Source of the DNA: Pseudonocardia phyllosphaerae
GTDB lineage: Bacteria; Actinomycetota; Actinomycetes; Mycobacteriales; Pseudonocardiaceae
Assembly (NCBI RefSeq): GCF_046546475.1
Contig: NZ_JBKGXS010000002.1
Span: 496,001-560,000 of the forward strand
Direction of reading: 5' to 3'
Length of the DNA stretch: 64,000 nucleotides
In this document: piece by piece, positions 34,651 through 42,961 of the stretch
Layout of the letters: every line of letters begins with the position of its first letter
How positions within the stretch are numbered: position 1 is the stretch's first letter
Notes under the pieces: generated by a model
What the model was told of the DNA's origin: nothing
The model's input: only the letters and a program-made list of their open reading frames with translations
Databases searched by the model: none
Translations under genes and position numbers: made by a program

Positions 34651-35043
34651 CTACCGCCCGGCCAGGTGATCGTCGCTGTGATCATGGCCGTCGAGCTTGT
34701 GATCATGGCCGTGGCCGTGCTGGTGGCGGTGGTCGTGGCCTGCCGGGCGGGACGCGAGCGCGCCCGCGCGCCGATGGACCGCGCCGTCGCCGATCCGGCC
34801 GGTGCCGACGAGCAGGTCCTCCAGCGCGGCGAGCCAGCAGCCGTAGTAGGAGAAGGGCTCCCGGGCCTCGGCGATCCGGACGACGAGCCGGGCGCGGAAC
34901 TCGTCCCAGGCGAGCACGCCTCCGTCGGCGAGCCCAACGGCCATCGCGAACGCTCGCCCCTCCCACGGCTCGGCGAACACCAGCTCGCCGTTGCTGCGCG
35001 GCGGCGCAGCCGGGCCGTCGACGTCGAGCACCGGGCGGCTCAC
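34651..35043 (-). CDS. Nitrile hydratase accessory (activator) protein with histidine-rich tail
   Basis: A 130-residue protein. Residues 1-100 match the nitrile hydratase activator/beta-subunit N-terminal fold (FAEPWEGRAFAMAVGL, FSYYGCWLAALEDLL), which helps insert the metal into the alpha subunit. Residues about 102-130 form a tail with about eleven His and several Asp (GHDHRHQHGHGHDHK and so on), resembling the metal-binding tails of nickel and cobalt chaperones such as HypB or UreE. GTG 35043 overlaps the alpha-subunit stop. The tail suggests that this protein also stores or delivers cobalt. Confidence 0.88.
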   Translation of the reverse strand: MSRPVLDVDGPAAPPRSNGELVFAEPWEGRAFAMAVGLADGGVLAWDEFRARLVVRIAEAREPFSYYGCWLAALEDLLVGTGRIGDGAVHRRAGALASRPAGHDHRHQHGHGHDHKLDGHDHSDDHLAGR

Positions 35044-35624
35044 GCGGGTGCCCCCGCCTCGGCGACGCCGACCATCGCGTCCCGCCCGACCAGCGCGGCG
35101 AGCTCCTCGACCGGCCACCCGTCGGTCCCGGCGGGGCGGCGTGGCAGGCACAGGTAGCGGACCTCGGCCGAGGAGTCCCACACTTCGATCCGCCGCTCCG
35201 GCGGCACCACCAGGCCCATCTCGGCGAGCACGGTGCGCGGCTCGCGCACCACCCGCGCCCGGTAGGCCGGGTCCTTGTACCAGCTCGGCGGCAGGCCCAG
35301 CACCGGCCACGGGTAGCAGGAGCACAGGGTGCAGACCACGACGTGGTGCACGTGCTCGGTCTGTTCCAGCACCACCATGTGCTCGCCCTGCGGCCCGGAG
35401 AACCCGAGCGAGGCGATCGCGGCGGTCCCGTCGCGCAGCAGCCAGTCGCGGTACTCCGGGTCGGTCCAGGCGGTGGCGACGACGGTGGCGCCGTTGCGCG
35501 GGCCGACGTCGCGCTCGTAGGTGCGGACGAACCCGTCCAGCACGGCCGGGTCGACCAGTCCGCGCTCGACGAGCAGCTCCTCCAGCGCCTCGGTGCGCAG
35601 CGCGGGGCCGGGCTGGTCGCTCAC
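35040..35624 (-). CDS. nthA: Nitrile hydratase alpha subunit, cobalt type
   Basis: A 194-residue subunit hydrating nitriles to amides. The metal-binding claw is VCTLCSC with C98, C101 and C103; threonine after the first Cys marks the cobalt-dependent type (iron enzymes have serine). The following YPWPVLGLPPSWYK is canonical. GTG 35624 overlaps the beta-subunit stop. The order beta-alpha-activator is that of actinobacterial cobalt enzymes. Confidence 0.95.
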   Translation of the reverse strand: MSDQPGPALRTEALEELLVERGLVDPAVLDGFVRTYERDVGPRNGATVVATAWTDPEYRDWLLRDGTAAIASLGFSGPQGEHMVVLEQTEHVHHVVVCTLCSCYPWPVLGLPPSWYKDPAYRARVVREPRTVLAEMGLVVPPERRIEVWDSSAEVRYLCLPRRPAGTDGWPVEELAALVGRDAMVGVAEAGAPA

Positions 35625-36328
35625 CGTTCCTCCAGGTAGCTCTCGAACAGGTCCGCGTGCACGGTCGTGGCCTCGGCGCCGGGTCCGAAGAGGTCGGTTC
35701 CGGTGAACCCGACGGTGTAGACGTGCTGCGGGTGCTCCCCCGCGAACACCGCGTTGGTGTCGGGCAGCACGTGCGGCGGCCGGACCGCGGTGATCACGCC
35801 CTGGCGCCCGGCCAGATAGCCGGGAAGCTTCGACGGACCGGCGGGCGGCTCCGGGTGCGTCCGCACCGGGTCACCGGCGGCGAACCGGGGCGCCCGGTCG
35901 AGCCGGCGCAGCGAGCCCGGTGCGGACGGTGTGTGGTCGGGCTTCGCCGGCGTCGGGTCGGGCGGCTCGGCGAGGTCGCCGTCCGGAACGGCGCTGTCGG
36001 GGGCGGCGAGCCGGCGGGCGCGGGCCTCGACGGCGCCGGGCGCGAGGATCGCGGAGTCGGTGAGCATCAGCTCGGCGGCGGCGAGCCAGCGGCCGTAGTA
36101 GCCGTCGTCGAGGTAGGCGTGCCGGTCGAGCCGGGACAGCGCGAGGCGGAACGCGTCGAGGTTGCGGCCCGACACCCGGCCCATCGTGACCAGGGTCAGC
36201 GCGAACGCCCGCTGCTCCCACCGCTCGTGGAACGGCGGCTCCGGCTCCACGTCCGACGGCCGCACCACCGGCCCCCACCCCGGCGCGCCACCGAGGTCGG
36301 CGACGGAGCGCTGCGCGGTCGGATCCAT
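35621..36328 (-). CDS. nthB: Nitrile hydratase beta subunit
   Basis: A 235-residue subunit. The N-terminal helical domain has the family blocks WEQRAFALTLVTMGRVSGRNLDAFRLALSRL and YYGRWLAAAELMLTD (landmarks), and the C-terminal SH3-like barrel spans about 150-235 with FAAGDPVRTH and HVYTVGFTGTDLFG. It forms the heterotetramer with NthA and supplies the Arg residues near the metal. ATG 36328 is 5 bases from the stop of the flavin monooxygenase gene upstream, so these genes form one operon. Confidence 0.94.
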   Translation of the reverse strand: MDPTAQRSVADLGGAPGWGPVVRPSDVEPEPPFHERWEQRAFALTLVTMGRVSGRNLDAFRLALSRLDRHAYLDDGYYGRWLAAAELMLTDSAILAPGAVEARARRLAAPDSAVPDGDLAEPPDPTPAKPDHTPSAPGSLRRLDRAPRFAAGDPVRTHPEPPAGPSKLPGYLAGRQGVITAVRPPHVLPDTNAVFAGEHPQHVYTVGFTGTDLFGPGAEATTVHADLFESYLEER

Positions 36329-36332
36329 TGGG

Positions 36333-37664
36333 TCAGGACCCCAGCGCGAGCACGTTGCAGACGTCGCCGCGCGGGCCGGTCGCGGTGAGGCCGCGTTGCG
36401 AGCGGATGCGCTCGGCGAGGTACTCCGCGTCGTTGCCGACCCCGGAGAACCGGCCCGAGCCCCAGGTCCACTGCCAGGGCAGGCCCAGGAAGTAGAGCCC
36501 GGGGGCGCTCGTCGTGCCGCGGGAGTGGACGGGGCTGCCACGGCCGGTGAAGACCGGGACGTCGACCCAGGAGAAGTCCGGCCGGAACCCGATGCACCAC
36601 ACCACCGAGGTGATCGCGCCGCCCTCCAGCGGCAGCTCGCTGACCTCCTCCGACGGCTCCCAGACCGGGGTGTAGCGCTCCTCGGCCGGTGCGTCGATCC
36701 CGGCGCGCTCGATGTAGTCGTCGATCGTGGTCTTGATCGACTCCGACACCTCGTCGGCGTGGTCGAGCGAACCGCGCAGCGTCGGGGCGAGGTGCAGGAC
36801 GCCGTCGCGGTGGTCGGTGAGCGCTCCGTAGAGGTACATGCCCTCGGCGGCGAAGCGGCGCAGGTCGATGTCGCGGCCGCCGTCGCGGCCGGTCACGTAG
36901 TGGTTGGCCTGTGCGCGCACCGCCTCCCGGCGCGGGTGCTCGGCGACGGTCATCCGGTAGTAGCCCATCTCGTCGAGCCAGTCGGTGACGTCGCGGCCGC
37001 GGTAGAAGCGGGCCACCCGCGGCGCGTTCCCGACGACGAGATGCACGGTGCGCCCCTCCAGGTGCAGGTCCTCCGCGATCTGCGCGCCGGACTGCCCGGA
37101 CCCGACGACGAGCACCTCACCCGGCGGCAGCTGCGACCCGTTGCGGTAGTCCTGCGACTGCACCTGGGTGATCGACGGGTCGAGCGGCTCGGACAGCGGC
37201 GGGGTCAGCGGGGTGTGGTAGCCGCCGGTCGCGACGACGACCTGGTCGGCGGTGCACTCCCCCGCCGTCGTCGTGAGGTGGAAGGTGCCGCGGTCGTCGC
37301 GGGTGAGCCGGGTGACGGCGACCCCCTCCCGCAGCGGCGGGTCGACGAAGGAGCGGTAGGCCTCCAGGTAGTCGACGATCTCACTGCGCACCATGAACCC
37401 GTGCGGGTCGTCGCCGGCGTAGGGGAAGTCGGGCAGGTCGCACTGCCAGTTCGGCGTGACCAGGCAGAACGTGTCCCACCGGTACCGCTTCCAGGACGCG
37501 GCCACCTCGTCGCGCTCCAGCACGAGGTGGTCGATCCCGCGGCGGCCCAGGCAGCGGCTCATCGACAGCCCTGCCTGACCGCCGCCGATCACGATCACCG
37601 GGCGGTGCTGCCCGTCGAGATCGGCGGCGGGATCTCCGGTGGGTCGCTGGGCGAGCGTCGTCAT
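36333..37664 (-). CDS. Flavin-dependent monooxygenase, MSMEG_0569 family
   Basis: A 443-residue FAD/NAD(P)H oxidoreductase. The FAD-binding Rossmann motif VIVIGGGQAGLSMSRCLGRRG spans about residues 23-43; the NAD(P)H motif VVGSGQSGAQIAEDL lies near 190. This family is a regular member of the Nit1 nitrogen-starvation cluster, whose other members lie divergently at 37964-44047. Here it heads the nitrile hydratase operon, linking the two. Baeyer-Villiger or N-hydroxylation chemistry is possible, but the substrate is not known. Confidence 0.88.
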   Translation of the reverse strand: MTTLAQRPTGDPAADLDGQHRPVIVIGGGQAGLSMSRCLGRRGIDHLVLERDEVAASWKRYRWDTFCLVTPNWQCDLPDFPYAGDDPHGFMVRSEIVDYLEAYRSFVDPPLREGVAVTRLTRDDRGTFHLTTTAGECTADQVVVATGGYHTPLTPPLSEPLDPSITQVQSQDYRNGSQLPPGEVLVVGSGQSGAQIAEDLHLEGRTVHLVVGNAPRVARFYRGRDVTDWLDEMGYYRMTVAEHPRREAVRAQANHYVTGRDGGRDIDLRRFAAEGMYLYGALTDHRDGVLHLAPTLRGSLDHADEVSESIKTTIDDYIERAGIDAPAEERYTPVWEPSEEVSELPLEGGAITSVVWCIGFRPDFSWVDVPVFTGRGSPVHSRGTTSAPGLYFLGLPWQWTWGSGRFSGVGNDAEYLAERIRSQRGLTATGPRGDVCNVLALGS

Positions 37665-37963
37665 CGTTCCTCCGAGCGGGAAGGCCGGCGTACGAGGGAA
37701 TGCCGACGGTGCGCGCCGGATATTTCGGGACGGTTCCGTCCGGACTACCGCAGCATTTCCGGGAGTTACGAAACACAGTCGTCATGTCCGGGCCATTCGG
37801 AAGCATTCCCGTAGTCCGCACACAACGTTCCCGACATACGCCGCTGGTGTCGTTGGAGACAGCAGGACCCGAGGGGCGGCCGCATTCCACGGAATTCCAC
37901 GACCGGGATTCCCACAGCCGTCCCATTCTCCCCCATGCACGCCGTTCCCGCGAAGGAGACCCC
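37665..37963. promoter_or_regulatory. Divergent promoter region of nitrile hydratase and Nit1 operons
   Basis: A 299-base spacer, clearly less GC-rich than the flanking genes, separating two divergent operons. It must hold both promoters. It contains AGTTACGAAACAC near 37765; GTTAC is like half a GlnR box, but the second half is not at the expected spacing, so I do not call a GlnR site. Confidence 0.45.
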
Positions 37964-38482
37964 ATGACCAGCGCCGAGCTGTCCGACGTCGAGAAGAAGA
38001 GCCTCGAGGAGATCCCGCACCCCGCGCTGCCCGAGGGGTCGAGCATCTACGGCGGCACCAAGGTCTTCCCCGACCTGCAGGCCGAGGACGGCGAAACGTA
38101 CTTCACCCTGGTCCACGGCATCGCCCACGAGTCCTCGGTCAGCTTCGTCGCCGTCCTGCAGGCCACCCGCGCCCTGCGCAAGGGATTCGAGACGGCGATG
38201 TACTTCTACGGTCCCGGATCGCTGAACTGCCTGGCCACCCGCGGATTCCCGACGACCGGGACGTCGGCGTTCCCCGGTGAGCACAACATCAACGACCAGC
38301 TGAAGACCTTCATGGCCGAGGGCGGGAAGGTCTACTGCTGCCGCTTCGGCCTCTCGCTGCACGGCGCGCGCGAGGAGGACCTGATGGAGGGCGTCATCCC
38401 GACGCACCCGCTCGACGTGCAGGACGCGTTGATCTACTACGCCCGCAAGGGCGCGATCATCAACTCGACCTACCAGCTCTGA
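37964..38482 (+). CDS. MSMEG_0572/Sll0783 family nitrogen-starvation protein
   Basis: A 172-residue cytosolic protein starting MTSAELSDVEKKSLEEIPHP, with GAAGGAG before ATG 37964. Landmarks are YFTLVHGIAHESSVSFVAVLQATRAL, MYFYGPGSLNC and GGKVYCCRFGLSLHGA; the fold resembles DsrE/sulfurtransferase-like small proteins (inference). It is the first gene of the Nit1-type cluster. In Synechocystis the homologue Sll0783 is strongly induced by nitrogen starvation. Confidence 0.9.
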   Translation: MTSAELSDVEKKSLEEIPHPALPEGSSIYGGTKVFPDLQAEDGETYFTLVHGIAHESSVSFVAVLQATRALRKGFETAMYFYGPGSLNCLATRGFPTTGTSAFPGEHNINDQLKTFMAEGGKVYCCRFGLSLHGAREEDLMEGVIPTHPLDVQDALIYYARKGAIINSTYQL

Positions 38483-38498
38483 GGCACTCCCCCGCCTT

Positions 38499-38534
38499 CC
38501 CGCCGGGACGCGTTCCGTGCCGCGTCCCGGCGGG
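38499..38534 (+). terminator. Strong hairpin inside the Nit1 operon
   Basis: A perfect 14-bp stem (CCCGCCGGGACGCG at 38499-38512 with 38521-38534) and 8-base loop lies between the first and second genes. It could terminate most transcripts after the first gene or protect its mRNA 3' end, giving high first-gene expression. Confidence 0.75.
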
Positions 38535-38572
38535 ATCCCGGTCCGCCCGAGCACCCGTGGAGGTCAGCCCGC

Positions 38573-39715
38573 ATGTCCCGTACGTCCACATCCGAGACCG
38601 CCGACCAGGCCCTGCGGGCCCGCGCCGAGATGGCCGTCCGCGGCGTCGCCCTCGACCCGGAGCCCGGGACCGTCACCGAGCTCGGCTCGGTCATCCCGCT
38701 GCGCCGCCCCGGCGGGGCGGGTCCATCGGCCGACGGGCACGTGCTCGTCGACGGGCACCGCACCACCGTCCCGATCGACGACACCTCCCCCTTCCGGCTG
38801 CGCGAGGGGCGCCTGGTCCGCCGCGAGCCCGGCGGCGGGGTGACCGACATGGGCGTCGCCGTCGACACCGTGGCCCGGCCGGCGTTCTACGACCTGTACA
38901 CCGCCGACGGCGTCTCCTACGAGCAGATCGCCCGGCTGCACGGCGACGACGTGCTGGCCTCCACGGTCGTGCAGACCTGCGTGCGCTACGGCGAGGCCGA
39001 CCGCTGCCGGTTCTGCGCGATCGAGCAGTCGCTGCGCTCCGGGGCGACGACCGCGGTGAAGACCCCCGCGCAGCTCGCGGAGGTCGCCGAGGCCGCCGTC
39101 CGGCTCGACGGGGTGCGCCAGATGGTGCTCACCACCGGCACCTCCAACGGCCGCGACCGCGGCGCCCGGCACCTCGCCCGGTGCGTGCGCGCGATCCGCG
39201 CCGCCGTGCCGGGCCTGCCGCTCCAGGTGCAGTGCGAGCCGCCCGCCCCCGACGACCTGGCCGCGCTCACCGCGCTGCGTGAGGCCGGTGCGGACGCGAT
39301 CGGCATCCACGTCGAGTCCCTCGACGACGACGTCCGCCGCCGCTGGACGCCGGGCAAGGCCACGGTCCCGCTGTCCCAGTACCGGGCGGCGTGGGACGAG
39401 GCGGTGCGGGTGTTCGGCCCGAACGCGGTGTCGACGTACCTGATCGTCGGTCTCGGCGAGGATCCGGACGAGCTGGTCGCCGGGGCCGCGGAGCTGATCG
39501 CGCGCGGGGTGTACCCGTTCGTCGTCCCCTACCGCCCGATCCCGGGCACCCTCGCCGCCGCCGACGGCGTGCCCGCCCCCGACCCCGGGCTGCTCGCCGA
39601 CGTGACCGCCCGGGTCGCCGCCGAGCTGCGCTCGTCCGGGATGCGCGGCGCCGACCAGGCCGCCGGCTGCGCGGCCTGCGGGGCGTGCAGCGCGCTGTCC
39701 GCGGCGGGAGGCTGA
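38573..39715 (+). CDS. Radical SAM protein, MSMEG_0568 family
   Basis: A 380-residue enzyme expected to bind a [4Fe-4S] cluster and cleave S-adenosylmethionine to start radical chemistry. The cluster cysteines are C136, C145 and C148 (C-x8-C-x2-C in TCVRYGEADRCRFC), unlike the usual C-x3-C-x2-C. A second cysteine set C366, C369 and C372 (AGCAACGAC) closes the protein and may bind another cluster. The product of the Nit1 pathway is not settled. It is followed after one base by the GNAT-AIRS gene. Confidence 0.88.
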   Translation: MSRTSTSETADQALRARAEMAVRGVALDPEPGTVTELGSVIPLRRPGGAGPSADGHVLVDGHRTTVPIDDTSPFRLREGRLVRREPGGGVTDMGVAVDTVARPAFYDLYTADGVSYEQIARLHGDDVLASTVVQTCVRYGEADRCRFCAIEQSLRSGATTAVKTPAQLAEVAEAAVRLDGVRQMVLTTGTSNGRDRGARHLARCVRAIRAAVPGLPLQVQCEPPAPDDLAALTALREAGADAIGIHVESLDDDVRRRWTPGKATVPLSQYRAAWDEAVRVFGPNAVSTYLIVGLGEDPDELVAGAAELIARGVYPFVVPYRPIPGTLAAADGVPAPDPGLLADVTARVAAELRSSGMRGADQAAGCAACGACSALSAAGG

Positions 39716-39716
39716 G

Positions 39717-41282
39717 ATGACCGAGCTGACCACCGGGGCGTCCCGGTACCTCACCCCGGCGGCCCGCTGGGTCGCCGACGAGCTGCTCGGTGGGCGCCCG
39801 CGCGGCACCGCACCCGAGCTGACGATCACCGCGGTGGCCGCCGACGACACCGCCGACCCGCTGGTGCACGGCTACCGGGCGCTGCGCCGGGAGGTGTTCT
39901 GCCGCGAGCAGGGGCTGTTCGCCGACAGCGGAGCCGCCGATCTCGACGACCACGACGCCGACGACCGCGCCCTGGTGCTCGTCGCCCACGACCCCGGCGG
40001 CGCGCTGCTCGGCGGGGTCCGGCTCGGCCCGGCCCGCCCGGACGAGCCGGACGTCGGCTGGTGGGCCGGGAGCCGGCTGGTCGTCGCGCCCGGGGCGCGG
40101 GGCGGCGGCACAGCGCCCGGGGCGCGGGGCGGCGGCACAGCGCCCGGGGCGCGGGGCGGCGGCACAGCGCCCGGGGCGCGGCGCGGCGGCGCACACGTCG
40201 GCGCCGCACTCGTGCGGGCCGCGTGCGCCCGCGCCGAGGCCGCCGGGGCGCTGCGCTTCGACGCCGACGTGCAGGCCGCGAACGCCGTGCTGTTCGACCG
40301 GCTCGGCTGGACCCGGGTGCGGGAGACCGTCGTCGCCGGGGTGCCGCACGTGCGGATGCGGTGGCCGATCGGCCGGATCGCCGCGCTGGCGACGGCGACG
40401 AAGGCGCCGCTCGGGCCGCTGCTCGGCGCGCTCGGGCCGCCCGGTTTCGTCGGCGACGACGGTGCGCCCGTACCCGGGACCGACATGGTGGCCTGCTGCG
40501 ACGCGATCGTGCCCGCGATGGTCGAGCGCGACCCGGAGTGGGCGGGCTGGGCCGGGGTGCTGGTCAACGTCAACGACCTGGCCGCGATGGGCGCCGCACC
40601 GGTCGGGCTGCTCGACGCGATCGGCGCGCGCGACGCGTCGTTCGCGCACCGGGTGCTGTCCGGGGTGCGGGCCGCCGCCGACGCGTGGGGTGTCCCGCTG
40701 CTCGGCGGGCACACCCAGCTCGACGTCCCGGCCGCGCTGTCACTGACCGCCCTCGGCCGGACGGCGCACCCGGTCCCGGCCGCGGGCGGACGGTCCGGGC
40801 ACCGCGTCCGCCTCACCACCGACCTCGGCGGCGGCTGGCGCCCGGGCTACGGCGGCCGCCAGTGGGACTCGACGACGTCCCGGTCGCGCACCGAGCTGGC
40901 CGCGATGACCGGCGCGATCGGCCCGGCCGCGGCGCACCGTCCGGCCGCGGCCAAGGACGTGTCGATGGCCGGTCTCGCCGGCACCCTCGGCATGCTCGCC
41001 GAGGCGTCCGGGGTGGGCGCGGTGCTCGACGTCGCCGCCGTCCCGCGCCCGGACGGGGTGAGCACCGGGGACTGGCTGACCTGCTTCCCCGGGTTCGGCC
41101 TGCTCACCGCCGACGACGCGGGCGCACCCGCCCCGCAGGCGGGGCCCGCGGTGTCGGCGGAGGTCGGCGAGCTGCGCCCCGGTGGCGGGGTGCGGCTGCG
41201 CTGGCCGGACGGTGAGGAGACCGACGCCGTACCGGCGGGGGTCACGGGCATGGGGACCGGAACGGCAGGAGGAACACGGTGA
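39717..41282 (+). CDS. GNAT acetyltransferase fused to AIR synthase-like domain (MSMEG_0567/Sll0786 + Sll0787 type)
   Basis: A 521-residue fusion. Residues about 30-220 are a GNAT N-acetyltransferase (HGYRALRREVFCREQGLF ... FDRLGWTRVRETVVAGVPHVRM); residues about 240-510 resemble the PurM/AIR synthase ATP-binding fold (NVNDLAAMGAAPVGLLDA, LLGGHTQLDVP, KDVSMAGLAGTLGML). In cyanobacteria these are two adjacent genes of the nit1 cluster. A 27-bp unit repeated four times inserts nine-residue repeats (APGARGGGT) at 124-159, exactly in the acetyl-CoA pyrophosphate-binding loop. The stop overlaps the next start. Confidence 0.87.
   Translation: MTELTTGASRYLTPAARWVADELLGGRPRGTAPELTITAVAADDTADPLVHGYRALRREVFCREQGLFADSGAADLDDHDADDRALVLVAHDPGGALLGGVRLGPARPDEPDVGWWAGSRLVVAPGARGGGTAPGARGGGTAPGARGGGTAPGARRGGAHVGAALVRAACARAEAAGALRFDADVQAANAVLFDRLGWTRVRETVVAGVPHVRMRWPIGRIAALATATKAPLGPLLGALGPPGFVGDDGAPVPGTDMVACCDAIVPAMVERDPEWAGWAGVLVNVNDLAAMGAAPVGLLDAIGARDASFAHRVLSGVRAAADAWGVPLLGGHTQLDVPAALSLTALGRTAHPVPAAGGRSGHRVRLTTDLGGGWRPGYGGRQWDSTTSRSRTELAAMTGAIGPAAAHRPAAAKDVSMAGLAGTLGMLAEASGVGAVLDVAAVPRPDGVSTGDWLTCFPGFGLLTADDAGAPAPQAGPAVSAEVGELRPGGGVRLRWPDGEETDAVPAGVTGMGTGTAGGTR
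40086..40193 (+). repeat. 27-bp minisatellite, four units, inside the GNAT coding sequence
   Basis: Three perfect units and a fourth with two changes, at 40086-40112, 40113-40139, 40140-40166 and 40167-40193. The unit is codon-aligned and a multiple of three, so copy-number changes keep the frame. Confidence 0.95.
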
Positions 41283-42124
41283 GCGAGACGACGTTCGGGG
41301 CGGTCGCGCAGGGGTTCGTGCGGGACCTGGAGGAGGACTTCGCCCGGATCGGCGCGACGATCGCCGAGGCCCGCGAGCGGGGCGTGCAGCTGCTCGCGCT
41401 GCCCGAGGCCGCACTCGGCGGATACCTGTCGTCGCTGCACGGCGAACCCGACGACGTGCCGCCGCAGCTCGAGGTGGACGGCCCGGAGATCGCGCGGCTC
41501 GCCGCACTGGCCGGGGACATGGTCGTCACGGCGGGGTTCTGCGAGCGCGGTGACACCGATGGCCGCCCGTTCAACAGCTGCGTGGCCGTCACCGGGGACG
41601 GGGTGCTCGGCACGCACCGCAAGGTGCACCAGCCGCTCGCCGAGGACGCCAGCTACGCCGCCGGGGACCGGTTCACCGCGTTCGACACGCCGGTCGGCCG
41701 GATCGGCATGATGATCTGCTACGACAAGGCGTTCCCGGAGGCCGCCCGTGCGCTGGCGATGGACGGCGCGCGCACCGTGGTGTGCATGTCGGCGTGGCCG
41801 GCCTCGCGCACGAACCGGGCCCCGGTGCTCGCCGAGGACCGCTGGGCGCGGCGCTTCGACCTGCACGACCGGGCGCGGGCGCTGGAGAACCAGATCGTGT
41901 GGGTCTCGGCGAACCAGGCCGGTAGTTTCGGCGAGATGGAGCTGGTGGCGAGCGCGAAGATCGTCGATCCCGGTGGCGAGGTCCTGGCGACGACCGGGTC
42001 CGGGCCAGGGCTCGCCGTCGCCTCGATCGACGTCGACGAGGCCGTGGACGCGGCCCGGCGGTTCATGGGGCACCTGCGCGACCGGCGCCCGGCGGCGTAC
42101 GGCCCCGCCGCGGCGGGGGTCTGA
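41279..42124 (+). CDS. Carbon-nitrogen hydrolase (nitrilase superfamily), catalytically intact
   Basis: A 281-residue hydrolase with the complete triad E43 (LPEAALGG), K115 (HRKVHQP) and C147 (ICYDKAFPE). The CYDKxFPE block is of the amidase-like branches, not the Nit6803 aliphatic nitrilase type usual in this cluster (CWENYM). AGGAGG precedes GTG 41279. It may hydrolyse the amide made by the nearby nitrile hydratase or a cluster-specific intermediate. Confidence 0.9.
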   Translation: MSETTFGAVAQGFVRDLEEDFARIGATIAEARERGVQLLALPEAALGGYLSSLHGEPDDVPPQLEVDGPEIARLAALAGDMVVTAGFCERGDTDGRPFNSCVAVTGDGVLGTHRKVHQPLAEDASYAAGDRFTAFDTPVGRIGMMICYDKAFPEAARALAMDGARTVVCMSAWPASRTNRAPVLAEDRWARRFDLHDRARALENQIVWVSANQAGSFGEMELVASAKIVDPGGEVLATTGSGPGLAVASIDVDEAVDAARRFMGHLRDRRPAAYGPAAAGV

Positions 42125-42126
42125 GC

Positions 42127-42960
42127 ATGCGGCTGGCGGCGGCCGCCGCGAACTTCACCCGCGACGTGGCGTTCGACCTCGACCGGATCGGGGTGATCGT
42201 CGAGCACGCGAAGGAAGCGGGTGCGGCGGTGCTGGCGCTGCCCGACGGCGCGCTCGGCGGCTACGTGCACGACCTGCGCGGCCTCGACCCGGCCGACCCC
42301 GACGCGTTGCCGCCCGCCCTGGACCCGGACGGCGACGAGGTCCGGGCCGTGGTCCGGATGGCCGGTGACCTGGTCGTCTGCCTCGGGTTCTGCGAGGCGG
42401 GGTCCGAGCCGGGCACCCGCTACAACGCGGCGGTGTGCCTGTCCGGCGACGGCGTGCTGGGCCGGCACCGCAAGGTGCACCAGCCGGCCGGCGTCGCGGG
42501 GGTGTTCACCGCGGGCGAGGGGTTCACCGCGTTCGACACCCCGGCCGGCCGGATGGGCATGCTCATCGACCACGACAAGACGTTCCCGGAGTCGGCGCGC
42601 TCACTGGCCCTCGACGGCGCCGAGCTGATCGCCTGCCTGTCGGCGTGGCCGACGTCGCTGACCAACCGCGCCCCGCGGATGGCCGACGACCGGCAGGCCC
42701 GGCTGTTCGACCTCTACGACCAGGCCCGCGCCGCGGAGAACCAGGTGGTGTGGTTGTCGTCGAACCAGAGCGGGCGCAGCGGGGCGCTGCACTTCCTGGG
42801 CCGGGCCAAGGTCGTCGGGCCGGGCGGGGAGATCCTGGCGCGGACCTGGTCGAAGGGCGGCCTCGCCGTCGCCGACGTCGACCCCGGTGGCGTGATCGGC
42901 GCGGCCCGGGCGGTGCTGCACCACCTCAAGGAACGCCGCCCCGACCTCTACCAGGGCTGA
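42127..42960 (+). CDS. Nitrilase-superfamily paralogue lacking the catalytic Cys (probable pseudoenzyme)
   Basis: A 277-residue protein alignable over its whole length with the preceding hydrolase. The lysine is kept (K116, HRKVHQP) but the nucleophile Cys is replaced by D148 (LIDHDKTFPE) and the general-base Glu by D40 (LPDGALGG). The reading frame and surrounding motifs (TFPESARSLALDGAELIACLSAWP as a landmark) are intact, so it is not a decaying gene. It may be a regulatory or structural partner of the active copy, since the family forms homo- and hetero-oligomers by C-terminal tails. Confidence 0.88.
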   Translation: MRLAAAAANFTRDVAFDLDRIGVIVEHAKEAGAAVLALPDGALGGYVHDLRGLDPADPDALPPALDPDGDEVRAVVRMAGDLVVCLGFCEAGSEPGTRYNAAVCLSGDGVLGRHRKVHQPAGVAGVFTAGEGFTAFDTPAGRMGMLIDHDKTFPESARSLALDGAELIACLSAWPTSLTNRAPRMADDRQARLFDLYDQARAAENQVVWLSSNQSGRSGALHFLGRAKVVGPGGEILARTWSKGGLAVADVDPGGVIGAARAVLHHLKERRPDLYQG

Positions 42961-42961
42961 C

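Noticed and set aside
37760..37790. GlnR box upstream of the Nit1 operon
   Set aside because: Only one GTTAC-type half-site is visible and the partner is not at the known spacing.
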